DNA of 40,876 nt from contig CAYRPN010000049.1 of NCBI GenBank assembly GCA_964426135.1, forward strand, positions 1-40,876, read 5' to 3'. The first letter of the stretch is position 1, and each line of letters begins with the position of its first letter. The notes beneath the pieces were generated by a model. It searched no databases and was not told the origin of the DNA. It was given only the letters and a program-made list of their open reading frames with translations. Positions 31,943-38,346 of this stretch are shown piece by piece. The stretch comes from CAYRPN01 sp964426135. Lineage in GTDB: Bacteria > Planctomycetota > Phycisphaerae > Phycisphaerales > Phycisphaeraceae. A program made the translations under genes and the position numbers.

Positions 31943-32228
31943 CGATGCCGCAGCGCCGAACCAACGTCTCGCGCTTATTCCCGTGGAGGCGAGGGTCAAG
32001 TTGCTTCCAACCATCTCCCATGGTCGCTACGTCGACCAAGGGAAAGATCCAAACGGTTAGCGTTTCGGGGTTCCAGTGTTCTTGGCGAGACAGGCCGGTG
32101 ATGTCCGCGTACAGCCGCTTCGCTGCATCGAGGTCCGGCGCTTCGACCTCCCGCGGATCGACCAGAAACTCGCGGCCCTCGTACTCAGGTAGGCCGCGGT
32201 CGTGCTCGGCGATTAGGAAAATCGGCAT
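31935..32228 (-). CDS. Leftward moron-like gene (97 aa), unknown function
   Basis: A single leftward gene inside the rightward lysis block. The product (MPIFLIAEHDRGLPEYEGREFLV...) is a compact, acidic protein with no recognised domain. It has its own leaderless promoter (32236-32264) and overlaps the endolysin end by 8 bp. Isolated promoter-driven genes of this kind in late operons are known as morons, often fitness or anti-defence factors. That role is inference. Confidence 0.6.
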   Translation of the reverse strand: MPIFLIAEHDRGLPEYEGREFLVDPREVEAPDLDAAKRLYADITGLSRQEHWNPETLTVWIFPLVDVATMGDGWKQLDPRLHGNKRETLVRRCGIVR

Positions 32229-32235
32229 TGCCTGA

Positions 32236-32264
32236 ATTTTACATCATCCCCGCCGTTGGGCTAA
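32236..32264 (-). promoter_or_regulatory. Leaderless promoter of moron-like gene
   Basis: On the minus strand TTAGCC (32264-32259), 17 bp, TAAAAT (32241-32236). Seven bases lie between the -10 box and the ATG (32228). The -10 box is near consensus and the -35 box weak. Confidence 0.45.
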
Positions 32265-32268
32265 CGGC
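32252..32268. terminator. Small hairpin upstream of holin
   Basis: GCCGTT (32252-32257), GGGCT, AACGGC (32263-32268) form a 6-bp stem with TTTCTGTC after it on the plus strand. It could terminate rightward transcription from the endolysin. It also overlaps the moron promoter. Confidence 0.35.
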
Positions 32269-32289
32269 TTTCTGTCGAAAGGTAACGCT

Positions 32290-32463
32290 ATGACTTGGGA
32301 AATGACCGCCGGGCTTCTCCGGCACCTCCTGACCGCTGCCGGCGGCATCCTGGCGAGCAAGGGCGTCATCGGCTCGTCCGATGTCGAGATCCTGTCCGGC
32401 GCCGTCATCGCCATCGGTGGCGTCGTGTGGTCGCTGGTCGCCAAGAAGAAGGCGACGGCGTGA
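32290..32463 (+). CDS. Holin (Pam3-gp28-like)
   Basis: A 57-residue protein. 'GLLRHLLTAAGGILASKGVIGSSDVEILSGAVIAIGGVVWSLVAKKKATA' has two amphipathic or hydrophobic segments and a basic C-terminus. 'LLTAAGG' and 'VVWSLVAKKK' match a family of small phage holins. It makes holes in the inner membrane so the endolysin can reach the wall. It is linked by GTGA to the i-spanin. Confidence 0.75.
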   Translation: MTWEMTAGLLRHLLTAAGGILASKGVIGSSDVEILSGAVIAIGGVVWSLVAKKKATA

Positions 32464-32678
32464 CCACGCTTGCCGGCGTCGTCGCCCTGGTCGCGTGCTT
32501 CGGGATCGTCCTGTGGGCGGCCATGCGAAGCGCGCGATCAGGGGGCGCACTCGAGGAAAGGGCGGAGGGCCTGGAAGATGTCGCCAAGGCAGGGGAGAGG
32601 ATCGCCGATGCTACGGCTGGCGCTCCTAGGACTGTTGACGATCTCGATAAGCGGCTGCAAGGCGGTGGTCATATCTGA
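32460..32678 (+). CDS. Inner-membrane spanin (Rz-like)
   Basis: A 72-residue protein (GTG start). An N-terminal transmembrane helix (VTTLAGVVALVACFGIVLWA) is followed by a charged helical periplasmic part (LEERAEGLEDVAKAGERIADA). The o-spanin gene starts within it in another frame. This nested architecture is classical for Rz/Rz1. It joins with the lipoprotein to disrupt the outer membrane. Confidence 0.75.
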   Translation: MTTLAGVVALVACFGIVLWAAMRSARSGGALEERAEGLEDVAKAGERIADATAGAPRTVDDLDKRLQGGGHI

Positions 32679-32823
32679 CTGCCGTCTTCTGCCCTTCAGG
32701 GTCTACGAGTCCACGGTCGAGCAGAGGATCGTCTCCCAGATGCGATCGGCACCGCCCGAGCTCCAGAGGTTCGCCCTCGATGCGGTAGAGCTAAGGGATG
32801 CGGTCAGGGCTTGTCGGGTGTGA
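32608..32823 (+). CDS. Outer-membrane spanin lipoprotein (Rz1-like)
   Basis: A 71-residue protein nested in the i-spanin gene by 71 nt, in a different frame. The signal 'MLRLALLGLLTISISGC' carries a lipobox (ISGC), so Cys is lipidated. The rest is short and helical with extra cysteines. Its 3' end overlaps the end of the leftward gene at 32791 by 33 bp. Confidence 0.75.
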   Translation: MLRLALLGLLTISISGCKAVVISDCRLLPFRVYESTVEQRIVSQMRSAPPELQRFALDAVELRDAVRACRV

Positions 32824-33087
32824 GGCCCAGTCGTCATCTTCGTAGAGGGCGGCGCCAGTCTCGCGGTCCTTGACGTGGATCAGGTAGCGCGTAAAGCCGC
32901 AAGGTCGGTCTTCGTCTTCTGGGGCGTCAATGGCCCGGCAGAAGAAAAGGTGCCTGTTGCAGTCGCAGCCGTAGTTTCCCTCCGACCACAAATAGTCGGA
33001 GCCTTCTCCCCAAGGGAATGCGTGCGTATAGACGCGCGTCTCGCCCGTCAAAGTGTCGAGGATATGCACGTCAACAGGCGCGCTCAT
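32791..33087 (-). CDS. Last gene of the leftward unit (98 aa), unknown function
   Basis: ATG at 33087 follows a strong GGAGGGTGGG. Cysteines in 'YGCDCNRHLFFCRAIDAPEDEDRPCGFTRYLIHV' suggest a metal site. No family recognised. Its 3' end overlaps the convergent o-spanin by 33 bp. It has an intergenic repeat element upstream that is also found before the gene at 40046. Confidence 0.6.
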   Translation of the reverse strand: MSAPVDVHILDTLTGETRVYTHAFPWGEGSDYLWSEGNYGCDCNRHLFFCRAIDAPEDEDRPCGFTRYLIHVKDRETGAALYEDDDWASHPTSPDRIP

Positions 33088-33128
33088 ATCCCACCCTCCT
33101 TCATCTCAGTATAGAGCCGATATTATCT

Positions 33129-33176
33129 GGGCTGAACGGGGCCGGTGGGCCTTCTCGAACACTACGTATCGGCTCA
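33129..33176. repeat. Intergenic repeat element, copy A
   Basis: GGGCTGAACG ... CACTACGTATCGGCTCA, the plus-strand form of a 48-bp element. In the leftward orientation it begins with the TGA stop of the upstream gene. Copy B lies at 40084-40132. In copy A, GAGCCGATA (33114-33122) and TATCGGCTC (33167-33175) also form a 9-bp inverted repeat. It may be regulatory. Confidence 0.6.
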
Positions 33177-33947
33177 ACCATCGAAGCATCCGCAGGGCAT
33201 TTGAGGCGTGGAGTAGATCTCCGGAAACATCTCGCCTTGGGCGAGCACGTCAGCCCAAGAGAAGCGGCGCCCGAGTCCCTTGATCGTCGTGAGATCGGCA
33301 TTGGCCTCCATCTCCAGCGCCCGAGCGGCTAGGTTGGGATAGGTCTTCGCCAGTTCTCGCACCTCAGCCGGCGTATTGTTGGGACAGAAGAAGCAGGCTG
33401 ACTTGCCCGGCAGGGGCAACCCGGCGCGCAGGATCGCGTCGCGGCACTCGTCTTCGCCCCAGCCCCACTCAATCAGCGGATACCAATTCTGAAACTTTTC
33501 GTCGGTGAAGGGCTTGGCGCGCTCGGGCTCATCGGCGTGGTAGCCGATTAGCCTCACCGCCTTTTCGCCGCGACCCCAGGCAGCGAGACAGCCGGGGTCG
33601 TTGTTTGCTCACTTTTCAAATGGCTCGACCTTGAACCGCTGACTACACGTCTTCCAGCCGTAAGCGACGCTGGGGAGGGCATTGCGGCGGAGGCAGTCTT
33701 CCTCAAGGGTTTCGTCCACGCCACCCTTGCGGATCGTCTCGATCGCGGGATAGCCGTGTTTGATAAGCCAAGCGGAGAAGGTACGGACGTAGGCGTAGGT
33801 GTGCGGCTTCTCACCCGGCCGGTTCTCGCCATTACCCGTGTCGGAAAATAGGATGGCGTGAGGCGCGGGCATCCCACGCTCAATCATCCCACACAGGGCG
33901 GCGGTGCTGTTGTTGCCCCCGCCATAGCTGACGAGCACGAGGCTCAT
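33174..33947 (-). pseudogene. PAPS-reductase-like gene with one in-frame UGA
   Basis: Two ORFs in the same frame, 33609-33947 (112 aa) and the downstream part to 33174, make one 256-residue PAPS reductase / N-type ATP pyrophosphatase-like protein if the TGA at 33609-33611 is read through. 'SLVLVSYGGGNNSTAAL' is the pyrophosphate-binding P-loop, and 'SACFFCPNN' is a Cys motif after the interruption. The UGA separates FEK from ANNDPGC, a site where relatives usually carry an aromatic residue as I recall. A stable hairpin starts 8 nt after the UGA. It is either a nonsense mutation (e.g. TGG to TGA) or a readthrough gene. Confidence 0.7.
33571..33600 (-). promoter_or_regulatory. Hairpin 8 nt downstream of the in-frame UGA
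   Basis: In mRNA sense: UGA, 8-nt spacer (33601-33608), then CGACCCCGGC paired with GCC-U-GGGGUCG (33600-33571), a 10-bp stem with one bulged U and a 9-nt loop. It is in coding DNA, so the pairing may be accidental. Its distance from the stop matches structures that stimulate readthrough. Confidence 0.5.
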
Positions 33948-34315
33948 CGCCCCTCTCCATTCTCAGCCCGCCACCGCTTCCCGGCAGGACTTGCCTTCCA
34001 CAACCGATCGGCGATTTTCCGCATTGAGATGCCGTAGATGCGCTCGAACTCCGCCTCGCCTACGCGGTGCTGCTCTCGATGAGCATCCGAGCACAAAGGA
34101 ATGACGAAGCAGTCCGAGGGCTTCATCCCCATGCCGCCGTCAGTGCCGGTCCTGACATGGGCCGCCTCGATCTTGCCGAAGCATTCGTGCGCGCCCTTCT
34201 GGTTGGCGACAGCGCAGGCGAAGCCACGGACGTGAGCCAGATGGGCAGGGCATCGAATTATCGCGGACTGTTTAACCCCCATTGGCTCCGGTCTCCGCCG
34301 CTTGGGCATTATCAT
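33944..34315 (-). CDS. DUF968-like (HNH-type) protein with recoded 5' end
   Basis: 123 residues from ATG 34315, which overlaps the homing endonuclease stop (ATGATAATG; ATG 34309 is another choice). 'KIEAAHVRTGTDGGMGMKPSDCFVIPLCSDAHREQHRVGE' is a DUF968/HNH-type Zn nuclease pattern. The first 20 residues (MPKRRRPEPMGVKQSAIIRC) repeat those of a truncated ORF at 35094-35183. The two DNA copies differ at most synonymous positions, and this copy is less GC-rich. It overlaps the PAPS-like gene by ATGA. Confidence 0.7.
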   Translation of the reverse strand: MIMPKRRRPEPMGVKQSAIIRCPAHLAHVRGFACAVANQKGAHECFGKIEAAHVRTGTDGGMGMKPSDCFVIPLCSDAHREQHRVGEAEFERIYGISMRKIADRLWKASPAGKRWRAENGEGR

Positions 34316-34983
34316 TTCAGGTGGCTCCAATTTTGGCCCGAGCGGATGGCTGCAACCGTGCTCGTGCTGACGCCGAAATCGGGAGCTACTAGTCGCGCGA
34401 CGCGACGGTCAGACCGGATGGCGCGGACTTGAGCCTCGGTAAGAATGGCCCTCTGATGCGCGGAGCCGAGCGTCACCGGTCGTCGCCCTTTGCGAACCAT
34501 GTCAGCCATGTTCTGCTGATGCGTGCCGAGCCACAGATGATCCGGGTTGACGCAGTAGCCATTGTCGCAGGTGTGGCACACCTCAAGCGTCGCCGGGATC
34601 GGCCCACGATAGAGTTCCCAGGCAACGCGGGCCGCGATGCGACGGCGGGGCCGATCCCAGATGACCGCTCGGGGATTGCCGTCGGCTTGCTTGGTGATGG
34701 TCTCTGTCCACAGCCAACACCCGGACATGGGTTCCGGCATTACGAAGGACTCGAAGCGCTCACGCGTAAGCGGCACACGCGGTTGGCGGCTGCAGAGCCG
34801 AGTGCAAAACCGCTGAGAGCGCCACAAAGCAGGGATCTGATATCCCTTGCGATGGAAAACCACCCCGCATCGTTCGCAGACTTTCGTGTCTTGCTGGCGG
34901 CGAGCGGCCAACTCGGGTGTAACCCAGGAGCCTCCGTTCTTGAAGCGCACGGGCGGATTCGTGGTAAGAGTCGGGTCAGCCAT
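34312..34983 (-). CDS. HNH homing endonuclease
   Basis: A 223-residue protein (start ATG 34983). An N-terminal Zn ribbon ('VCERCGVVFHRKG', 'RFCTRLCSR') is followed by the HNH_3 core ('GCWLWTETITKQADG', 'RRRIAARVAWELYRGPIP', 'LEVCHTCDNGYCVNPDHLWLGTHQQNMADMVRKGR'). A C-terminal helix-turn-helix ('LTEAQVRAIRSD', 'FGVSTSTVAAIRSG') completes it. Such enzymes insert into conserved phage genes. Here it interrupts the 5' end of the DUF968-like gene. Confidence 0.85.
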   Translation of the reverse strand: MADPTLTTNPPVRFKNGGSWVTPELAARRQQDTKVCERCGVVFHRKGYQIPALWRSQRFCTRLCSRQPRVPLTRERFESFVMPEPMSGCWLWTETITKQADGNPRAVIWDRPRRRIAARVAWELYRGPIPATLEVCHTCDNGYCVNPDHLWLGTHQQNMADMVRKGRRPVTLGSAHQRAILTEAQVRAIRSDRRVARLVAPDFGVSTSTVAAIRSGQNWSHLK

Positions 34984-35014
34984 CGGATGCTTCTCACACA
35001 AGCTCGGGTGGTTA

Positions 35015-35047
35015 GGGGTCGGCACGGACTGCAATCCAGCCGACCCC
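35015..35047 (-). promoter_or_regulatory. Strong hairpin upstream of the homing endonuclease gene
   Basis: GGGGTCGGC (35015-35023) and GCCGACCCC (35039-35047) are exact reverse complements around a 15-nt loop, which itself can pair (GGAT and GTCC around TGCA). It lies 32 nt before the HNH start, inside the insertion that splits the DUF968-like gene. It may be a terminator, a translation block, or a mobile-element structure. Confidence 0.6.
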
Positions 35048-35093
35048 GACACCTTACCAGAAATCACGCCTGTATGCGAGGAAATGCCCATTT

Positions 35094-35183
35094 TTAAAGG
35101 CTTTTTCTCACGTCGCACCGGATCACGGTCGGCTCCTTGACGCCCATCGGCTCGGGCTTGCGGCGCTTCAGTTGAAAACTCAT
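35094..35183 (-). pseudogene. Truncated 5' end of the DUF968-like gene
   Basis: The 29-residue ORF MSFQLKRRKPEPMGVKEPTV continues to IRC and then diverges (DVRKSL, stop). The part up to IRC matches the start of the intact copy at 34315. It appears to be the original 5' end of that gene, cut off by the homing endonuclease insertion. The start overlaps the preceding stop (ATGA), as expected for the original gene. Confidence 0.7.
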
Positions 35184-35275
35184 CGGGCGAACTCCGAGGC
35201 CGGGCATGGGGGATGCCCGCTCGCCTGCCCCTGGATAGGCGCGAGCACCAAAATGGCGGCCTCGGATCGGGTCAT
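35180..35275 (-). CDS. Small hypothetical protein (31 aa)
   Basis: An ORF linked by ATGA to the ATPase gene and to the truncated DUF968 copy. MTRSEAAILVLAPIQGQASG... has no recognised pattern. Only the linkage supports it. Confidence 0.35.
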   Translation of the reverse strand: MTRSEAAILVLAPIQGQASGHPPCPASEFAR

Positions 35276-36246
35276 GCGGCGCTCCGCGTGAACTGGTCAT
35301 CCAGGGCGCCGTCGCCTTCAGCGGCGGTCTGAGCGCGATCGACGGTCGCTTCGCCCTCGGCATCGGCATGGTCGGCGATGCTCTTAAGTTCGGCCGCGAT
35401 CGGCTTGATGCGCGCCTTGTCGGTCTTGGTGAGGGCGTTCCACCAGGTGCGGAGTGCGACCGTGCCCTCGGCGGCGACCTCGCGGCCCTTCGCCTGGATT
35501 TCCTCGGCAGCGCTGTCGACCACCTGGCCGCCGGCGAGATAGGCGGCGATCTGCTGCCCGGCTTGCTCGGTGATGAATTCACCGGGCACGATCGCGGCCG
35601 GCATGCCCGCCGGCATCTTCACGGGGGACAGCGGCTTGCGGCTCCCGCTCTCCATGTGGACCGCGACCGTCATCTCGTAGACGAAGCGGCTGTCGGTGAT
35701 CGCGACATGCCCGGCCGAGACGATCGTGTCCTTGCCCTTGTCGTCTTTGATCTGGAGGAACTTCTCCTTCGCCCGGAGGCAGAAGATCATGTGGACCGGC
35801 GAGCGCCAGAGCGCGTTGTTCATGCGCTTGTAGGCCGTCTTCGGCGCCTTCCACTTCTGGATGCCCTTGCTTGAGCTACGGTCGGCCATGTCGAGCACGC
35901 CGCCATCGCCCTCCCAGACGTGCGAGCCGCTGTCCACGATGATGGCCTGAGCGCCAGCCTCGCGAGCGGCGGCATAGGCCGCGCTGTACCGCTCGGGCGT
36001 GAACGGCGGCTGTAGGTCGATGTGGTCGAACTGGAACTGGTCGGCGTAGATCAGCGCGCGGCCGTTCTCGGTGTCGATCATCACGATCTTGCCGGATGGT
36101 CCTACAAGCCCCCTGGCGAGCCGTAGAGCGGAATAGGTCTTGCCGCTGTCCGAGAACCCCCAGAGCGCGATAAGCGCCGGGATGGCCTTGCGGACGGCCG
36201 GGACGACCCGGAAAACGGGGCCGGACTCATTGAAGGGGTCGCTCAT
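35272..36246 (-). CDS. RecA/Sak4-like recombination ATPase
   Basis: A 324-residue AAA-type ATPase. Walker A is GFSDSGKT (30-37), Walker B AIIVDS (101-106), preceded by 'IVMIDTENGRALIY'. 'KRMNNALWRSPVHMIFCLRAKEK' is common in phage RecA/Sak4-like proteins, which anneal single-stranded DNA. It starts 4 bp inside the exonuclease gene and is probably its partner. The C-terminus is a charged helical tail. Confidence 0.8.
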   Translation of the reverse strand: MSDPFNESGPVFRVVPAVRKAIPALIALWGFSDSGKTYSALRLARGLVGPSGKIVMIDTENGRALIYADQFQFDHIDLQPPFTPERYSAAYAAAREAGAQAIIVDSGSHVWEGDGGVLDMADRSSSKGIQKWKAPKTAYKRMNNALWRSPVHMIFCLRAKEKFLQIKDDKGKDTIVSAGHVAITDSRFVYEMTVAVHMESGSRKPLSPVKMPAGMPAAIVPGEFITEQAGQQIAAYLAGGQVVDSAAEEIQAKGREVAAEGTVALRTWWNALTKTDKARIKPIAAELKSIADHADAEGEATVDRAQTAAEGDGALDDQFTRSAA

Positions 36247-37349
36247 CGCGGGCTCCTGTCGAGCATTGAGAGGGGGAAGTCTTCGTCTCGGAAGGCGGTC
36301 ATGGGACTGTCGTCGATCCACGGCTTGTCGCGGCCGAACTTCGCCATGCACTCGACGTATCGGCGGACCCCGTAGCGGTAATGGTCCCGGCCGGACTTCC
36401 AGTACTCGTTGGCAGTCATGCCGTTGCCGCCGTAAGTCTCGTATTCTCGGAACTCCTTGACCTTGACGTTCGTCACGCGGCCTTGCTCGATGAAGACGAA
36501 GACGAAGGTGTGCTTCGGGCTGGCGGCGAGACTGACGATCCACTCGTTCGGCGGGGGCTCGCCCGAGACGACGTGGATGGCCTTGGTCTTGAGCGTCCGC
36601 AGCATCGCCTTCGCGGCCTTCACGGCGTCGTCGTAGATCACCGCCTGGACGTCATAGCGGTTGTTGGCCATCGCGCTCGCTACCGCGGCCTCGATCGGCT
36701 TGCCGAAAGGGTTGGTGAACGACTTCACGTCGACAGTCGCCTTGATTTTCAGGTAGTCGAGCCGGGCTTTCATGGGGATGCCGGTCTCTTCGTCCCGCCA
36801 GAAGATCGAAACCTCGCTGTAGCCGCCGGTCAGGGCCTTGGTGGCGTCGGGATGGGCGAAGACGAGGCGAGCGGCGCGCTCGATGTCGTCCAGCACGTCG
36901 GCCTTCAGCAATTCGCGGTCGCCGAAACTCTCCAGAAGCCGCGCCTTGATCACCGGCCAAAGCGGGATGCCGGGCTCTTTCTCATGGATGCGCTCGCACA
37001 GTTCGGCGATGGTCCCGGACTTCTTCAGTCCGAGCTCGGCGCACTTCGCCGCCAGGTCTTTGCCGCCGTCGATCGCCTCGGGGTAATCGGCCGGGTCCGG
37101 CTTGGCGGCGTACAGGGACGAGAAGCGAGCCGGCTCTAGCAGCCGATGGTGGAAGGCGCGGCCGACCAGCTTGCCCTCGGTATCCTCGTCCTCGTAGTCG
37201 GGATTGAGCGCAGGCGTGTCGATCCAGTAGTCAAGCGGACTGATCAGCAGATTGCGGATGCCGGACGAGGAAAGCGCCTCGGCCTCGTGGTATTCCTCCG
37301 CCGGCAAGCCGAAGTAAATTCCAGGCGCAAACTCAGCCACGGCGCTCAA
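36243..37349 (-). CDS. DUF3799 exonuclease (RecE-like)
   Basis: A 368-residue nuclease. 'FAPGIYFGLPAEEYHEAEALSSSGIRNLLISPLDYW' is the DUF3799 N-terminus. 'GRAFHHRLLEP', then 'GGYSEVSIFWRDEETGIPMKARLDYL' and 'ATVDVKSFTN' supply the E, D and V-x-VKS (D/E-x-K) catalytic residues. 'NRYDVQAVIYDDAV' gives a Q-Y-type motif. The start is unclear: TTG 37349 or GTG 37340, no good ATG. It probably resects ends for the RecA/Sak4-like partner. Confidence 0.85.
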   Translation of the reverse strand: MSAVAEFAPGIYFGLPAEEYHEAEALSSSGIRNLLISPLDYWIDTPALNPDYEDEDTEGKLVGRAFHHRLLEPARFSSLYAAKPDPADYPEAIDGGKDLAAKCAELGLKKSGTIAELCERIHEKEPGIPLWPVIKARLLESFGDRELLKADVLDDIERAARLVFAHPDATKALTGGYSEVSIFWRDEETGIPMKARLDYLKIKATVDVKSFTNPFGKPIEAAVASAMANNRYDVQAVIYDDAVKAAKAMLRTLKTKAIHVVSGEPPPNEWIVSLAASPKHTFVFVFIEQGRVTNVKVKEFREYETYGGNGMTANEYWKSGRDHYRYGVRRYVECMAKFGRDKPWIDDSPMTAFRDEDFPLSMLDRSPR

Positions 37350-37383
37350 TCCCGTAGTGGATGTAGCCGATGCCGGGGGTCAT
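37333..37383 (-). CDS. Possible 16-residue leader peptide before exonuclease
   Basis: ATG 37383 overlaps the stop of the 37380-37637 gene and encodes MTPGIGYIHYGIERRG, ending at 37333, 17 bp inside the exonuclease frame. Terminating ribosomes would be placed at the TTG/GTG exonuclease start. It may couple translation or be spurious. Confidence 0.25.
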   Translation of the reverse strand: MTPGIGYIHYGIERRG

Positions 37384-37637
37384 GCGATGCGCTCGCCTTG
37401 CGACGGCGGGAACTTCGCCCTGATCGCATCCATCAGCACATTCGCCGCAGCGCGCGACTGGAACGTGATGACGAAGCCTTTCGGGTGGATCTCAGTCTTC
37501 GGGAGCGCCGCCGCGTCCGCGTTCTCTCCGACCGGGCCGGGCTCGGATGCCGGCTCGATGAAGACCGCCGGCAGATCGGCGAAGGTGCCGTAGTTGACGA
37601 CATACTGGCCTTGGCCGAGTGCGATATGGGTGGTCAT
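37380..37637 (-). CDS. Early hypothetical protein (85 aa)
   Basis: ATG with GAGGAGATC upstream. The sequence 'HIALGQGQYVVNYGTFADLPAVFIEPASEPGPVG', 'PKGFVITFQSRAAANVLMDAI' is a compact alpha/beta protein. I associate it with small early proteins of alphaproteobacterial phages, but no function is known. Confidence 0.65.
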   Translation of the reverse strand: MTTHIALGQGQYVVNYGTFADLPAVFIEPASEPGPVGENADAAALPKTEIHPKGFVITFQSRAAANVLMDAIRAKFPPSQGERIA

Positions 37638-37654
37638 TTTGATCTCCTCTTAGG

Positions 37655-37729
37655 TCACGCTGCCGAAGGAAGGGGCTGTGGCGGTTGGGCGCGACCAGCC
37701 ACATCAGAAACGATGAAGTCCTCCATCAT
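37655..37729 (-). CDS. Very small ORF (24 aa)
   Basis: MMEDFIVSDVAGRAQPPQPL plus four residues, linked by ATGA to the ORF at 37726. The coding support is only this overlap and the tight gene packing of the area. Confidence 0.3.
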   Translation of the reverse strand: MMEDFIVSDVAGRAQPPQPLPSAA

Positions 37730-37839
37730 CTCAGCGCACTCCCCCGATCCATCGAGTTGAGTATCGAAATAGCGATCAGCTTGCCCGCGAGCGTGTCGGG
37801 CCGGCGACGTAAGCCGAGCAGGCGGGTGAGCCAGTTCAT
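37726..37839 (-). CDS. Small basic protein (37 aa)
   Basis: MNWLTRLLGLRRRPDTLAGK followed by a short hydrophobic stretch (LIAISIL). The ATG overlaps the stop of the gene at 37836. Its amphipathic and basic character suggests possible membrane contact. No family recognised. Confidence 0.4.
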   Translation of the reverse strand: MNWLTRLLGLRRRPDTLAGKLIAISILNSMDRGSALR

Positions 37840-38048
37840 GACTTGCCTCCGTCGAGGATGCCCACGATCTTGCAAAGAGCCTCATAGCCATCGAACGCCG
37901 CGCCCATGTAGTCCGGCGGTTCGCGACGAACTCGCTTCTCCGAGATGCGCTGGCATTCGCGAGCGACAGTCAGCGCCGCCTCTATCCTCGCCTCCGCTTC
38001 ACTGCGCGGCTTGGTGTCAGGTATCAGGGAGTCGCGAGAGGAGGTCAT
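37836..38048 (-). CDS. Small helical protein (70 aa)
   Basis: Charged, helical product ('SEAEARIEAALTVARECQRISEKRVRREPPDYMGAAFDGYEALCKIV'). It overlaps both neighbours by ATGA. No family recognised; an early host-interaction protein is possible. Confidence 0.55.
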   Translation of the reverse strand: MTSSRDSLIPDTKPRSEAEARIEAALTVARECQRISEKRVRREPPDYMGAAFDGYEALCKIVGILDGGKS

Positions 38049-38329
38049 GGCGATACGTCCTTTTGTGGCTCAGTTGACCGGCGGCGTTCTTCATCGGGAG
38101 CGGCGCCCCTCGCGGGAGATCGGCCGTTGTCTTCACGGCCAAGCGGCGCGTATGTGACAACCTTCCGCAGCCCGAGGGCGCGGCAGAAGTTCACCGAGAA
38201 GCCGGTGCGGCCGAGTGCAACGTTCCGCGCGTACTCGTCTGAGTACCCGCGAGGGTGCGCCCACTTCGCATAGCTCCCGGCTTCCTTGACCTGCTGGCGC
38301 AGCATGTCGCGCACCTCGTTCTCGGTCAT
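38045..38329 (-). CDS. Small helix-turn-helix protein (94 aa)
   Basis: 'EVRDMLRQQVKEAGSYAKWAHPRGYSDEYARNVALGRTGFSVNFCRALGLRKVVTY' fits a helix-turn-helix of the type found in small phage regulators. The C-terminus is charged and disordered. Probably a DNA-binding regulator of the leftward unit. Confidence 0.55.
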   Translation of the reverse strand: MTENEVRDMLRQQVKEAGSYAKWAHPRGYSDEYARNVALGRTGFSVNFCRALGLRKVVTYAPLGREDNGRSPARGAAPDEERRRSTEPQKDVSP

Positions 38330-38346
38330 GCCTGCTGCTTCTTGTG

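Noticed and set aside
33571..33611. Certain selenocysteine insertion site
   Set aside because: The bulged U is on the 3' side of the stem and the protein family is not known to use Sec at this place; kept only as a hypothesis.
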